A stretch of DNA of 64,000 nt from JADCCX01 sp031373545 (lineage in GTDB: Bacteria > Pseudomonadota > Alphaproteobacteria > Rhizobiales > Beijerinckiaceae): the NCBI GenBank assembly GCA_031373545.1, contig JANMMT010000081.1:14158-78157 (forward strand), read 5' to 3'. The translations under genes were made by a program, and so were the position numbers. Of this stretch, positions 1 to 7,030 are shown piece after piece (position 1 is the stretch's first letter; every line of letters starts with the position of its first letter). The notes beneath the pieces were generated by a model, which searched no databases, was not told where the DNA came from, and worked only from the letters and a program-made list of their open reading frames with translations.

Positions 1-2
1 CC

Positions 3-563
3 ATCTCGTCGCTGCTGCTGATCCAGTCGCGCAACGTCCAAGATCCGGCTGCGCACCGCGCATTGATGGAATCGATCCAGCGGGTGTCGGTGATCGCGGA
101 CATCCAGCGCATGTTTCACGACCCGGACCGAACAAAAGGCCAGCTCGATGCAGCCTACGCGCGGGAAATTGCCAATGGCTGCATCATGGCGGCGGGCGCG
201 GAAGCCGAGTTTAAGGTGGAAATCGACGTCGAGCCCATCACGCTGGAACAGGACTCGTTTCTCGCCGTGTCGCTGGTGTTGACAGAATGCATCAACAACG
301 CGCTGGAGCACGGAAAGCGGCCGGATGGCGGCAGTCTGATCACAATTGGCTTGCAAGTCGACCGCGCGGCGGAGTCCGCTATCTTGACCGTGTCGGACAA
401 CGGACCGGGCGTGAAAGCGGATTTCAATTCTGCAACGTCCAACAGCATCGGATTAAGGGTCGTCAATTCATTTTGCCGGCAATTGAACGGTACATTCTCC
501 ATGGAGAATGCAGCAGGCACACGGTGCACGCTTACCTTCCCCCTGCCCGCGCGCAGCGATTGA
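3..563 (+). CDS. Sensor histidine kinase, HisKA_2/HWE type, C-terminal part
   Basis: This is the 3' end of a gene that begins before the window; the frame is open from base 3. The visible start (reading ISSLLLIQSRNVQDPAAHRAL, then a segment with RVSVIADIQRMFH) resembles the HisKA_2 dimerisation and phosphoacceptor helix, although the histidine is not placed securely. An ATPase domain follows, with an N-box (ECINNALEHG), a G1 box (DNGPGVK) and a short G2 box (SIGLRVV). Kinases of this class often feed the alphaproteobacterial general stress response through PhyR, which would fit the EcfG-like promoters just downstream; that link is inference. The sensor domain is outside the window. It converges on the PRC-barrel gene. 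Confidence 0.85.
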   Translation: MSSLLLIQSRNVQDPAAHRALMESIQRVSVIADIQRMFHDPDRTKGQLDAAYAREIANGCIMAAGAEAEFKVEIDVEPITLEQDSFLAVSLVLTECINNALEHGKRPDGGSLITIGLQVDRAAESAILTVSDNGPGVKADFNSATSNSIGLRVVNSFCRQLNGTFSMENAAGTRCTLTFPLPARSD

Positions 564-583
564 TCAGGGCATTTGACCCCCGA

Positions 584-610
584 CAGGCGGCAGATTTTGC
601 CTGCCGCCTG
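584..610. terminator. Hairpin between convergent genes, likely bidirectional terminator
   Basis: Perfect 10-bp arms (caggcggcag, 584-593; ctgccgcctg, 601-610) flank a 7-base loop in the gap between the kinase and the convergent PRC-barrel gene. There is no strong T tract on either side, so this is a plausible but not canonical intrinsic terminator. Confidence 0.45.
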
Positions 611-641
611 CCGGTCCGGGGTAGCGCATTTTGTGTTCGGC

Positions 642-992
642 TCAGAGGGTGCCGTAATAATCGGCTGCCTTGCGGCGGATGTCGCCATCACCTTTGGTGA
701 GATCGCCGAGGTTGTAGGCTGGCGCGAGCTCGAGCGCCTCCTTCGACATCGGCACAACATAGCCGCCGACCTGCGGGTCGTAATCAAGGGAGGCCCAGGG
801 CATGGGATGATACTTCTCGCCGATGCCCAGAAACCCGCCGAATCCGAGCACGGCATACATCACTTCGCTGGAGGTCTTGTCGAGCATGATGTCCTCGACA
901 TGGCCGATCTTGTCGCCCTGCTTGTTGAACACCGATGTTCCCCGCACCTTTGAGGCGAGGATGGCTGTCGTATGACCGCTTGAGGTTGGCAT
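642..992 (-). CDS. PRC-barrel domain protein
   Basis: A protein of about 116 residues. Its core, from roughly residue 10 to 85, has the PRC-barrel pattern: a conserved start (ILASKVRGTSVFN), a GDKIGHVEDIMLD segment and a strand with YAVLGFGGFLGIGEKYHPMPW. PRC-barrels in rhizobia are small, often stress-induced proteins of uncertain biochemical role. I chose the ATG at 992 because GGAGA lies just upstream of it; an in-frame ATG at 1004 has no ribosome site. A near-perfect EcfG-type promoter lies upstream at 1062-1086 on the same strand. No signal peptide or membrane helix is seen. Confidence 0.85.
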   Translation of the reverse strand: MPTSSGHTTAILASKVRGTSVFNKQGDKIGHVEDIMLDKTSSEVMYAVLGFGGFLGIGEKYHPMPWASLDYDPQVGGYVVPMSKEALELAPAYNLGDLTKGDGDIRRKAADYYGTL

Positions 993-1061
993 GACTGTCT
1001 CCATGTTTCTGATGGTCTTGGTTTGCGATGGTCTGAAGAAGGCCCAGGTGGCTGATGGGAC

Positions 1062-1086
1062 AACGCCGCATCGCAGGGGCGGTTCC
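1062..1086 (-). promoter_or_regulatory. Candidate sigma-EcfG promoter for the PRC-barrel gene
   Basis: Read on the minus strand it is GGAAC (1086-1082), a 16-base spacer, then CGTT (1065-1062). This is an exact match to the alphaproteobacterial general-stress sigma factor consensus. It lies about 70 bases upstream of the chosen start. Confidence 0.7.
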
Positions 1087-1128
1087 CTCGCGGCTGCGCT
1101 CCAGCGCCCGATGGTGGCACTGGATGCG

Positions 1129-1157
1129 AAAAAGGGATGCCTCCGTGGAAGCATCCC
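1129..1157 (-). terminator. Rho-independent terminator after DUF1328 gene
   Basis: On the minus strand, arms GGGATGC and GCATCCC (1151-1157 and 1134-1140) enclose a 10-base loop and are followed by five T residues (1133-1129). It ends the DUF1328 transcript, so the PRC-barrel gene is a separate unit. Confidence 0.75.
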
Positions 1158-1188
1158 CTAATCATGAAATCCAAGGTGCGGTCGGGCG

Positions 1189-1365
1189 CTAAATGCGCCG
1201 GCGCAGCACCGACACGACCGCCGTAATGATGATGAGCGCAATGGCGCCGTACAGAAGCAGTTGTGCGCCGCTCATCGCAGTGCCGGCAACGCCGCCCAGG
1301 CCGAAGAACGCCGCGACAATGGCGACCACGACAAGCACGACAGCCCAGTACAGAAGATTACCCAT
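1189..1365 (-). CDS. DUF1328 (YtjA/UPF0391) small membrane protein
   Basis: A 58-residue hydrophobic protein beginning MGNLLYWAVVLVVVAIVAAF, with the FFGLGGVAG turn typical of DUF1328, a second membrane helix (about residues 35-52) and a basic end (LRRRI). Members are tiny inner-membrane proteins of unknown function, often in stress regulons. AAAGGGG lies upstream of the ATG. It has an exact EcfG-type promoter at 1444-1468 and its own terminator at 1129-1157, so it looks like a single-gene stress-induced unit. Length and topology match the family. Confidence 0.85.
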   Translation of the reverse strand: MGNLLYWAVVLVVVAIVAAFFGLGGVAGTAMSGAQLLLYGAIALIIITAVVSVLRRRI

Positions 1366-1443
1366 GGTGAACCCCTTTCACTTCGTCAGGGGTCAAGTCG
1401 AAGGATCGTCCCGACCTTCGATCTTTCCCCTCGTCGGAGGAGG

Positions 1444-1468
1444 AACGCGCTCGGGCAATCCCGGTTCC
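1444..1468 (-). promoter_or_regulatory. Candidate sigma-EcfG promoter for DUF1328 gene
   Basis: On the minus strand: GGAAC (1468-1464), 16 bases, CGTT (1447-1444). Exact consensus and spacing, about 80 bases upstream of the start at 1365. Confidence 0.7.
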
Positions 1469-1501
1469 GGGCGATCTCATGCACCTGTGACGCCAGAATG
1501 C

Positions 1502-1777
1502 TCAGCCCGCCTTCGTGGGCGATGACTCGCGGGCATCGGACAAGCCGAGTTGTGCCTTCGCATCGGCAATTTCCGCCATGCGGGATGGCTCGCCGCCGCC
1601 CATGCCTTCTTCGGTCGCAATCGATAGCCGGCGGGCATCTTCTTCCCATGCGTCGAGGACCTGCTTTTTCTGCAGGTCGGACAAACCGGGACAGCTAAGG
1701 ACCTCCGTGGGCGCTGCGAAATGCGCCGAAGGGTTGGCCGTCAATTCCGGCAGTTTCAGTGTCGCGGATGGGGACAT
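1502..1777 (-). CDS. Conserved hypothetical alphaproteobacterial protein
   Basis: A soluble protein of 91 residues. The middle reads PTEVLSCPGLSDLQKKQVL then DAWEEDARRLSIATEEGMGG, a pattern I recall from small rhizobial hypothetical proteins in which a charged helix and a conserved tryptophan follow the pairing of leucine and lysine. No enzymatic motif or membrane segment is seen. I chose the ATG at 1777 because AGGAA lies just upstream; the open frame extends further 5' without support. It follows two tiny membrane-protein genes on the same strand and is probably co-transcribed from the candidate EcfG promoter at 2146-2171. Confidence 0.7.
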   Translation of the reverse strand: MSPSATLKLPELTANPSAHFAAPTEVLSCPGLSDLQKKQVLDAWEEDARRLSIATEEGMGGGEPSRMAEIADAKAQLGLSDARESSPTKAG

Positions 1778-1865
1778 GGTGAGTTCCTGTCTGATGGTGG
1801 GAGGATCGGCTGTCCGGCCGGACGACGCGCGTTTTGATATGCGCGCGGCCCGCATCAGTGGGATG

Positions 1866-1937
1866 TCAGCCGAAAACCCAATAAAGTGCGATGATGGGCA
1901 AGGGAACGCCCAGGGCCCAGAGTGCGATCGTGCGCAT
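1866..1937 (-). CDS. 23-residue single-helix membrane peptide
   Basis: A very short frame encoding MRTIALWALGVPLPIIALYW plus three residues. It is one hydrophobic helix with a central Gly-Val-Pro, a pattern seen in tiny rhizobial membrane peptides. A clear ribosome site (GGAG, seven bases before the ATG) supports translation. It sits between two other small genes on the same strand, with short gaps, and is probably part of the same transcript. Function unknown; the reading rests on the ribosome site and hydrophobicity. Confidence 0.5.
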   Translation of the reverse strand: MRTIALWALGVPLPIIALYWVFG

Positions 1938-1969
1938 TTTCAATCTCCTGTTTGCAGTTTCAAAAGGGC

Positions 1970-2119
1970 TCAGCGTTGCTCGATCTGCAGCCCATTCCTG
2001 TCGAGGCGGATATCGACGCCCGGGTTCTGGGAACGCTCATAAAAATAAGCGGCCAAGCTGCCCACCGTAACGACAGCGAGGATGCAGATGACGAGCATCA
2101 TGGTGTTGCGGTTGTACAT
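1970..2119 (-). CDS. 49-residue single-span membrane protein
   Basis: The protein starts MYNRNTMMLVICILAVVTVG, continues through the rest of one membrane helix (about residues 7-27) and ends in a charged, probably periplasmic tail (SQNPGVDIRLDRNGLQIEQR). The ATG at 2119 has GGAG eight bases upstream, and a candidate EcfG promoter (17-base spacer) lies 27-52 bases upstream. It is the first gene of a probable three-gene minus-strand transcript with 1866-1937 and 1502-1777. No known function; the conserved-looking start suggests a real family of small envelope proteins. Confidence 0.65.
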   Translation of the reverse strand: MYNRNTMMLVICILAVVTVGSLAAYFYERSQNPGVDIRLDRNGLQIEQR

Positions 2120-2145
2120 ATCGATACTCCGGGTGACACCGGCAT

Positions 2146-2171
2146 AACGCCCTCCGCCTTTGCTATGTTCC
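2146..2171 (-). promoter_or_regulatory. Candidate sigma-EcfG promoter, 17-base spacer
   Basis: On the minus strand: GGAAC (2171-2167), 17 bases, CGTT (2149-2146). It would drive the three small genes between 2119 and 1502. The spacer is one base longer than at the neighbouring sites but within the range known for this sigma factor. Confidence 0.6.
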
Positions 2172-2397
2172 CGCAAAACGCTTCCTTTTATGAGTTCCCG
2201 GCTCAAGGCTGTATGGCCTGCGCCATTGCAACCTTGTGCACGCCGGTGATTTGCGTTCACGGCAGAGGACTGACAGAGTACCGTGCGATGATGCAGCTCG
2301 ATTCCACACGTTACCGATTTGCGCCCGGCGATGGCCGAGCCAGCGCAAGACGCTCCGCGCAGGACAAGTTCTCCCTTCGCCCGGATCATCGTTGACG

Positions 2398-3165
2398 ATG
2401 CCATCGCCGCGCATGGACAACGCCTATTCCTCCAAGAACACCATCCGCTGTCGCGATTGCCCGCTGCGGCTGCAGAAATCCTTCAAGACCAAGAGCGAAG
2501 AAGAAATCGCCTTCATCGATTCGATGAAAAGGGATCACCGCCTTGTGTCGGCGGGCTCCGAAATCATCTACACCGGTCAGACCGATGCCGAACTCTACAC
2601 ACTGTTCAGCGGATGGGCCTTCCGCCAGAAATCTCTTCCCGATGGGCGTCGGCAGATCCTGAATTTCATATTGCCCGGTGACATCGTCGGTTTGCAGGCC
2701 TCGCTTCTGACCGCTGCCGAGCACAGCGTGGAAGCCCTGACGGATGTGGAACTCTGCGTCTTCTCACGCAAGCAGACCTGGACACTCTTCGAGCGAATGC
2801 CGCAACTCGCCTACGAACTCTCGTGGCTGGGTGCGCGCGAGGAAAGCATGGTCGATGAAGCCCTGACCTCCGTCGGCCAACGCACGGCGCGCGAACGCCT
2901 CGCGGCGCTCATCATGGGCCTCTACCGCCGCGCGGATCACATCGGCCTCGTCAAGGATCAGACCTTCCTGTTTCCCCTGACGCGCCAGCACCTTGCCGAT
3001 GCGCTTGGCCTGTCACTGGTGCATACGATCAAGACCTGGTCGGCCCTGCGCAAGGCGGGGTATTTCAACTTCGACGGAAAGCATCTGCATCTGGCCAATC
3101 CGCGCCTGACCGAGCGCCTCGCCATCTCCTTCGAAGAGGAATGGCGCAAGCGGCCCCTGCTGTAG
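2398..3165 (+). CDS. Crp/Fnr family transcriptional regulator
   Basis: About 255 residues. An N-terminal segment with a CxxC pair (CRDCPLR) is followed by a cyclic-nucleotide-binding-like beta-barrel (about residues 35-150, with GQTDAELYTLFSGWAFRQ and ILNFILPGDIVGLQ). A C-terminal winged helix contains FPLTRQHLADALGLSLVHTI, the DNA-reading helix. Only two cysteines sit at the N-terminus, so the classical four-cysteine FNR iron-sulfur cluster is not evident. The start is uncertain: ATGs at 2398 and 2413 both lack strong ribosome sites, and the longer open frame to 2236 reads through low-quality sequence. Neighbours suggest a role in stress or oxygen response, but the targets cannot be read here. 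Confidence 0.88.
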   Translation: MPSPRMDNAYSSKNTIRCRDCPLRLQKSFKTKSEEEIAFIDSMKRDHRLVSAGSEIIYTGQTDAELYTLFSGWAFRQKSLPDGRRQILNFILPGDIVGLQASLLTAAEHSVEALTDVELCVFSRKQTWTLFERMPQLAYELSWLGAREESMVDEALTSVGQRTARERLAALIMGLYRRADHIGLVKDQTFLFPLTRQHLADALGLSLVHTIKTWSALRKAGYFNFDGKHLHLANPRLTERLAISFEEEWRKRPLL

Positions 3166-3179
3166 GCTGTGACGGATTT

Positions 3180-3947
3180 TCAGCGCGCGGGTGTGCCGGT
3201 GGCCCGCCCGAGTCTGCGGGCCGCGAGCAACGTCCCGCTGGACCAGAAGACCCCCAGACACCAGCCCGCAAGCACATCCGTCGGCCAATGGACGCCCAGA
3301 TAGATGCGGCTGAGCCCGACACAGACCGTCATGGTGACAGCGGCCACGACGATGACCCTGCGACCCGCGGGACGATCCACTGCACGCGACAGCAATCCAG
3401 CCATGGTCAGGATGATGGCCGCCGACAGCAGGGCATGGCCGCTGGGAAAACTTGCGGTGTAGGTCACAACCATCGGATCGACGAGCGCCGGGCGCGCCCG
3501 GTCCATGCCCAGTTTCATGACTGTGCTGAAGAGGGTGGCAAGCACCGCACTGGACACGAGCAGACCCGCCAGCCGGCGCCGGTCCGTCGCCATCAGAAAC
3601 CCTGCGACGCAAACCACGGCCGATGCCAGAACCACGGTACTGCCAAGCGCCGTGATGTCGCGTACGGCTTCGCTCAGCCATGCCGGTGTCAGCCGCGCAC
3701 GCGTCGTGTCGAGACCGTGGGCGAGCGAGAAAACGCGGATGTCGAACGCATCCGAAACCCCTGTGATCACGCAGGCAAGCACGATCATGGCGGCGGCAAG
3801 GCTGAGAATCATGCACGCGACGAGCGGCGTAACGGTGCTCCTGCCTCTGTCCGTGGCGGGCACGCGCATATCTCTTGTAGCCATATCTCCTGCAGCCATA
3901 TCTCTTGCCGTTATCTTTCTTGCAGCGCCGGGCGCAATCTCGATCAT
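3180..3947 (-). CDS. PAP2-family membrane phosphatase
   Basis: A 255-residue polytopic protein with the full acid-phosphatase signature: KLGMDRARP (motif 1), SFPSGHALLS (motif 2) and SRIYLGVHWPTDVLAGW (motif 3). These phosphatases remove phosphate from phosphatidate, undecaprenyl pyrophosphate or related lipids at the membrane. Its ATG overlaps the stop of the upstream diacylglycerol-kinase-like gene (ATGA), so the two are translationally coupled and probably act on the same lipid pool in opposite directions. The N-terminal tail contains a 15-bp tandem repeat that encodes RDMAAGDMATRDM-like residues before the first helix. Confidence 0.88.
   Translation of the reverse strand: MIEIAPGAARKITARDMAAGDMATRDMRVPATDRGRSTVTPLVACMILSLAAAMIVLACVITGVSDAFDIRVFSLAHGLDTTRARLTPAWLSEAVRDITALGSTVVLASAVVCVAGFLMATDRRRLAGLLVSSAVLATLFSTVMKLGMDRARPALVDPMVVTYTASFPSGHALLSAAIILTMAGLLSRAVDRPAGRRVIVVAAVTMTVCVGLSRIYLGVHWPTDVLAGWCLGVFWSSGTLLAARRLGRATGTPAR
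3867..3926. repeat. 15-bp tandem repeat, four imperfect units
   Basis: Units catatctcttgtagc (3867-3881), catatctcctgcagc (3882-3896), catatctcttgccgt (3897-3911) and tatctttcttgcagc (3912-3926). It lies in the 5' coding part of the PAP2 gene and keeps the frame, lengthening the cytoplasmic tail by a Met-Ala/Thr-Arg-Asp type repeat. Confidence 0.85.
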
Positions 3948-4939
3948 CCCAACTCCGTGTTCGCACCCTCTGGGCTGCGTGGGCGGCCTGAACGCAGGCG
4001 CAGCGCACCCGGCAACACCGCAAACCTGGCCGGATTCGCGAGCCGGATGACTTCGCCGTCAACCGACACGCGCATGGAACTGCGCCATCTGCGGCGCAAA
4101 GTCATCTCTGTCGCACTCGTGATGGTGAGATTGTCGAGATCTCTCCATGTGCCGCGCGCTGTCGCGAGCAAGACCTTGAGCCGCAGCATCAGGGTTGGTG
4201 CCTGCAGGATGTGCACCTCAAGCAAGCCGGCATCCAGCTGCGCGCGGCGCCATGGCGTTCCTGTAAAACGGTTGTTGGTGACAAGAATGGCATCTGCCCG
4301 GGCAAAGGACGTCACCCCGTCCCGGTCATATGTGATGTCGATCGTGTTGCGTGACCCCATGGTTTTGACGGCAGCCCAGACAAATCCCAGTTTCTTGCTG
4401 AAGGGAAACCGCCGGCGCGCCTCCTGGCGTTCCATCGCCATGGTCACGAACAGGCCGAGGCCTGCGTTCGAATGGAAAATTGCTTCGTTGACCTTGATGG
4501 CATCACAGTCGATGTCGGTGCCATGGACGATCGCGGCAATATCGCTTTCGAGATTGCCGGTCAGTTCCAGATCCTTGCCGATCAGGTTCAATGTGCCCAG
4601 CGGCAGGACGGCAAACAGCCGCTTCAGGCGAATGGCTTCAGGGAGGATCGCGTTCACCGATCCATCACCGCCCGCGACGACGATCAGTTGATCTTCCACT
4701 GCCGCGAGGCGCGCGAATTCCCGCGCCAGTTCCGCCCCCGGCACGACGACGACAAGCGCCGCATGCCCATGGACGGCAAAGGCATCGATGATGCGTTTGG
4801 TGAAAGCAGGACGATCAGCTTCCAGAACGGTGCCGGCATTGCTATTGATCAGAACCGCCACGGAAAGGGCATGCATTTGCTTGCCCACTTTCGCAGGCAG
4901 CTTGGCAGCAGGGTGCCGCGCGGTTTTCTCAGCGCACAT
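3944..4939 (-). CDS. Diacylglycerol/lipid kinase family protein (YegS/LCB5-like)
   Basis: About 331 residues from the chosen start. The catalytic half has the nucleotide loop VVAGGDGSVNAI and PLGTLNLIGKDL, both diagnostic of the DAGK catalytic domain, followed by a beta-sandwich substrate domain containing SVDGEVIRLANPARF. These enzymes phosphorylate diacylglycerol or similar lipids using ATP. The 4-base overlap with the PAP2 gene suggests a kinase/phosphatase pair in lipid turnover. The start is unsure: ATGs at 4939 and 4876 are both possible, and the frame runs back to 5080. The domain itself begins close to 4876 (ALSVAVLINSNAGTV). Confidence 0.85.
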   Translation of the reverse strand: MCAEKTARHPAAKLPAKVGKQMHALSVAVLINSNAGTVLEADRPAFTKRIIDAFAVHGHAALVVVVPGAELAREFARLAAVEDQLIVVAGGDGSVNAILPEAIRLKRLFAVLPLGTLNLIGKDLELTGNLESDIAAIVHGTDIDCDAIKVNEAIFHSNAGLGLFVTMAMERQEARRRFPFSKKLGFVWAAVKTMGSRNTIDITYDRDGVTSFARADAILVTNNRFTGTPWRRAQLDAGLLEVHILQAPTLMLRLKVLLATARGTWRDLDNLTITSATEMTLRRRWRSSMRVSVDGEVIRLANPARFAVLPGALRLRSGRPRSPEGANTELG

Positions 4940-5251
4940 GGCAGTGATGTCGGTGAACCTTTGGCATTGATGTCGCTCCAGGCAGTCATTGTCGGTAAAC
5001 TGTGTTTCATGTTCGAAGGCGTACCAAACCGTCTTTAACACCAACGCGTACGCTTTGGTTCCCAAGCGCACGCTCTGCAACGCCTCCCGCCCAAAAGCGC
5101 ACGAACATCGCCCTGAGTGCTACACAGCCCTCGAGATGGAACTTTTCCGGAGGTGAAAGGTTCTCGTCTCGTATGAGGCGCGGTGTGTGATCGTCAGGAA
5201 ATTTCCTGCTTGAATTACTTCACAGATACCCGCCGCCTTGGGAGAAGAACC
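4940..5251. other. Intergenic region between divergent genes
   Basis: About 310 bases with no gene I can support. It holds the candidate EcfG promoter at 5138-5162 for the lipoprotein gene, leaving a leader of about 80 bases, and presumably the promoter of the DAGK/PAP2 pair, for which I see no clear consensus. GGGAGAAGAACC before 5252 is the ribosome site of the lipoprotein. Confidence 0.6.
5138..5162 (+). promoter_or_regulatory. Candidate sigma-EcfG promoter for lipoprotein/yihY
   Basis: GGAAC (5138-5142), 16 bases, GGTT (5159-5162). One base off CGTT; the first base of the -10 element is commonly C or G in this class. Confidence 0.6.
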
Positions 5252-5551
5252 ATGCAAAATGTCGTGTCGAACAAGATCGTTCTGGCCCTTGCCCTGTGCG
5301 GATCGCTTGCGGCCTGCAACAGTTACTCACCGACCGACCGCGCCGTTGGGGGTGGTCTGATCGGTGCAGGAACAGGTGCCGTAATCGGCGGTCTGGCCAC
5401 GGGCCGCCCCGGGGGTGCCTTGGCGGGCGCCGCAATCGGCGGTGTCGGTGGTGCCGTCATCGGGGCCGCAACCACCCCGCAGCCGCCCTACGGCTACCGC
5501 AGTTGCAACGGATATGACGATTACGGCAACCCGGTCGTCTACGCCTGCTGA
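5252..5551 (+). CDS. Glycine-zipper lipoprotein
   Basis: A 99-residue protein with a signal peptide ending in a lipobox (CGSLAAC), so Cys is probably lipidated after cleavage. The body is a glycine-zipper (GGGLIGAGTGAVIGGLATG and GGALAGAAIGGVGGAVIGAA), then a Tyr/Gly/Pro-rich tail with two cysteines. Such small outer-membrane lipoproteins are common in stress regulons of rhizobia; the role is unknown. GGGAGAA precedes the ATG. It is followed 12 bases later by the YihY gene and is likely co-transcribed with it from the EcfG-like promoter at 5138-5162. Confidence 0.8.
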   Translation: MQNVVSNKIVLALALCGSLAACNSYSPTDRAVGGGLIGAGTGAVIGGLATGRPGGALAGAAIGGVGGAVIGAATTPQPPYGYRSCNGYDDYGNPVVYAC

Positions 5552-5563
5552 GACACCTGACCC

Positions 5564-6616
5564 ATGGCTCGACTGCGTCTGCTCGCCAAATTGACATCGC
5601 TGGCTGTGGCTCTGGGCTACGGCTGGCAGGTGGCGAACAGGGCAACCGCAGAGCGCGAAGAGCAGATCGCCCGCGGGCTGAAGGCGCAGCGCCCCTGGGA
5701 AATCCCCTGGGCCGGCTGGAAAGACAGCCTGATCCGCACTTGGGACGGCATATTCGAGGCGCGCCTGCTTTCGAGCGGAGCAGCCGTGGCTTTCTTTGCA
5801 CTGCTGGCCGTCATCCCCGGCCTGTCGGTCCTGATTTCGTTCTATGGCCTGTTTGCCGATCCGGGGTCGGTTTCCAACCAGCTTCCGGTTCTGGCCGTGC
5901 TCCTTCCTGAATCGGTGCAGCAGCTGTTGCAGGAGCATGCCCAGCGCATCGCCACGCAATCCACGGGCAAGATTTCGTTCAACATCACGCTCAGTCTTCT
6001 GGTGGCGACCTGGGGCGCGAATGCTGCGGTCAAGGGGCTCTTCGAGGGGTTGAATGTCATCTACGGCGAGGAAGAAAAGCGCTCTTTTCTCGCGTTCAAC
6101 ATCATCACGCTGCTGACCACACTCGCCGGGGTCTGCATCATCGCGGTGGCAGTGGCGGTCATCACCCTGACGCCTGTGGTGCTCGATGCGGCGCAACTGG
6201 GGGAGAGCGCGGATTTCATCTTGCGGCTCCTGCGGTGGCCGCTGTTGTTTGTGCTGGGAGCGGCGGGCATCGCCGCGCTGTATCAGCTGGGCCCGAGCCG
6301 CTCTTTTCCGCGCCTCGAATGGGTGCTGCCTGGCGCGCTGGGCGCTGCGTTTCTCTGGGCCGTGTCGTCCAGCATCTTCTCGTGGTACGTCGCCGCGCTT
6401 TCCAATTACAACGCCATGTATGGCTCGCTGGCCGCAGTCGTCGTCTTCATGACCTGGCTGTGGATGTCGGCCGTGATCGTGCTGCTGGGCGCCGAACTCA
6501 ATTCCGAGCTGGAGCGCCAGACGGCGCAGGACACCACGTGGGGCGAACCCAAACCGCTTGGCATGCGCGGCGCCGTCGTGGCCGATGCGGTCGGGGCCGC
6601 CGTGCCGACAAAATAG
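5564..6616 (+). CDS. YihY/BrkB-family membrane protein
   Basis: A 350-residue inner-membrane protein with six or so helices. Family landmarks include FFALLAVIPGLSVLISFYGL, TWGANAAVKGLFEGLNVIYG, a long arm around SNYNAMYGSLAAVVVFMTW and WMSAVIVLLGAELNSELER near the end. YihY proteins were once called ribonuclease BN; that activity belongs to another gene, and their function is unsettled. It follows the glycine-zipper lipoprotein closely. The stop codon lies inside the first unit of a 15-bp tandem duplication (6611-6640). Confidence 0.85.
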   Translation: MARLRLLAKLTSLAVALGYGWQVANRATAEREEQIARGLKAQRPWEIPWAGWKDSLIRTWDGIFEARLLSSGAAVAFFALLAVIPGLSVLISFYGLFADPGSVSNQLPVLAVLLPESVQQLLQEHAQRIATQSTGKISFNITLSLLVATWGANAAVKGLFEGLNVIYGEEEKRSFLAFNIITLLTTLAGVCIIAVAVAVITLTPVVLDAAQLGESADFILRLLRWPLLFVLGAAGIAALYQLGPSRSFPRLEWVLPGALGAAFLWAVSSSIFSWYVAALSNYNAMYGSLAAVVVFMTWLWMSAVIVLLGAELNSELERQTAQDTTWGEPKPLGMRGAVVADAVGAAVPTK

Positions 6617-6640
6617 GCAGGTATCAAATCGGCAGGTATC
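6611..6640. repeat. 15-bp tandem duplication at yihY stop
   Basis: Units aaataggcaggtatc (6611-6625) and aaatcggcaggtatc (6626-6640), followed by a partial third copy (aaaataggca). The first unit contains the TAG stop of the YihY gene. Confidence 0.85.
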
Positions 6641-6657
6641 AAAATAGGCACGCATGC

Positions 6658-6682
6658 GGAACCATTGCGATGCGCCTGTGTT
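6658..6682 (+). promoter_or_regulatory. Candidate sigma-EcfG promoter for csbD
   Basis: GGAAC (6658-6662), 16 bases, TGTT (6679-6682). The -10 element differs from CGTT by one base. It lies 45 bases upstream of the CsbD start. Confidence 0.55.
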
Positions 6683-6726
6683 CTGCAATCGAGGACCTGA
6701 TCGGTCCTGCAAACAAGGGGAACATC

Positions 6727-6918
6727 ATGAGCAGCACATCGGACAAGATCAAGGGTATGGCCAACGAAGCGGCCGGCAACATCAAGCAGGGCGTGGGCAA
6801 AGCTGTCGGCAACAAGAAAATGCAGGGCGAGGGCGTTGTGCAGGAGCGCAAGGGCGAAGCGCAGCAAGCCGTTGGCAAGGCCAAGGATTCTGTGAAGAAC
6901 GTCATCGACAAGGCGTGA
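6727..6918 (+). CDS. CsbD-family stress protein
   Basis: A 63-residue hydrophilic, lysine- and glycine-rich protein (SDKIKGMANEAAGNIKQGVG, then GEAQQAVGKAKD) that matches the CsbD family in length and in the repeated G-x-x-K/Q-x-A-x-G-K pattern. CsbD proteins are abundant under general stress and have no established biochemical role. AAGGGG precedes the ATG. The candidate EcfG promoter upstream fits the stress-induced behaviour known for the family. Confidence 0.88.
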   Translation: MSSTSDKIKGMANEAAGNIKQGVGKAVGNKKMQGEGVVQERKGEAQQAVGKAKDSVKNVIDKA

Positions 6919-7030
6919 TGCAACGCCTGTCACGCATTGTGCGGGACGGCGGCATAGTTTTTTGCGAACGGGTTGCGCAGGTGCGGCATCATGCAGGCAC
7001 GGCGCAGCCCTTTTTCATGAGGGCCGGGCC

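Noticed and set aside
5327..6712. 461-codon minus-strand frame
   Set aside because: Antisense to the lipoprotein and YihY genes, which have clear motifs and ribosome sites.
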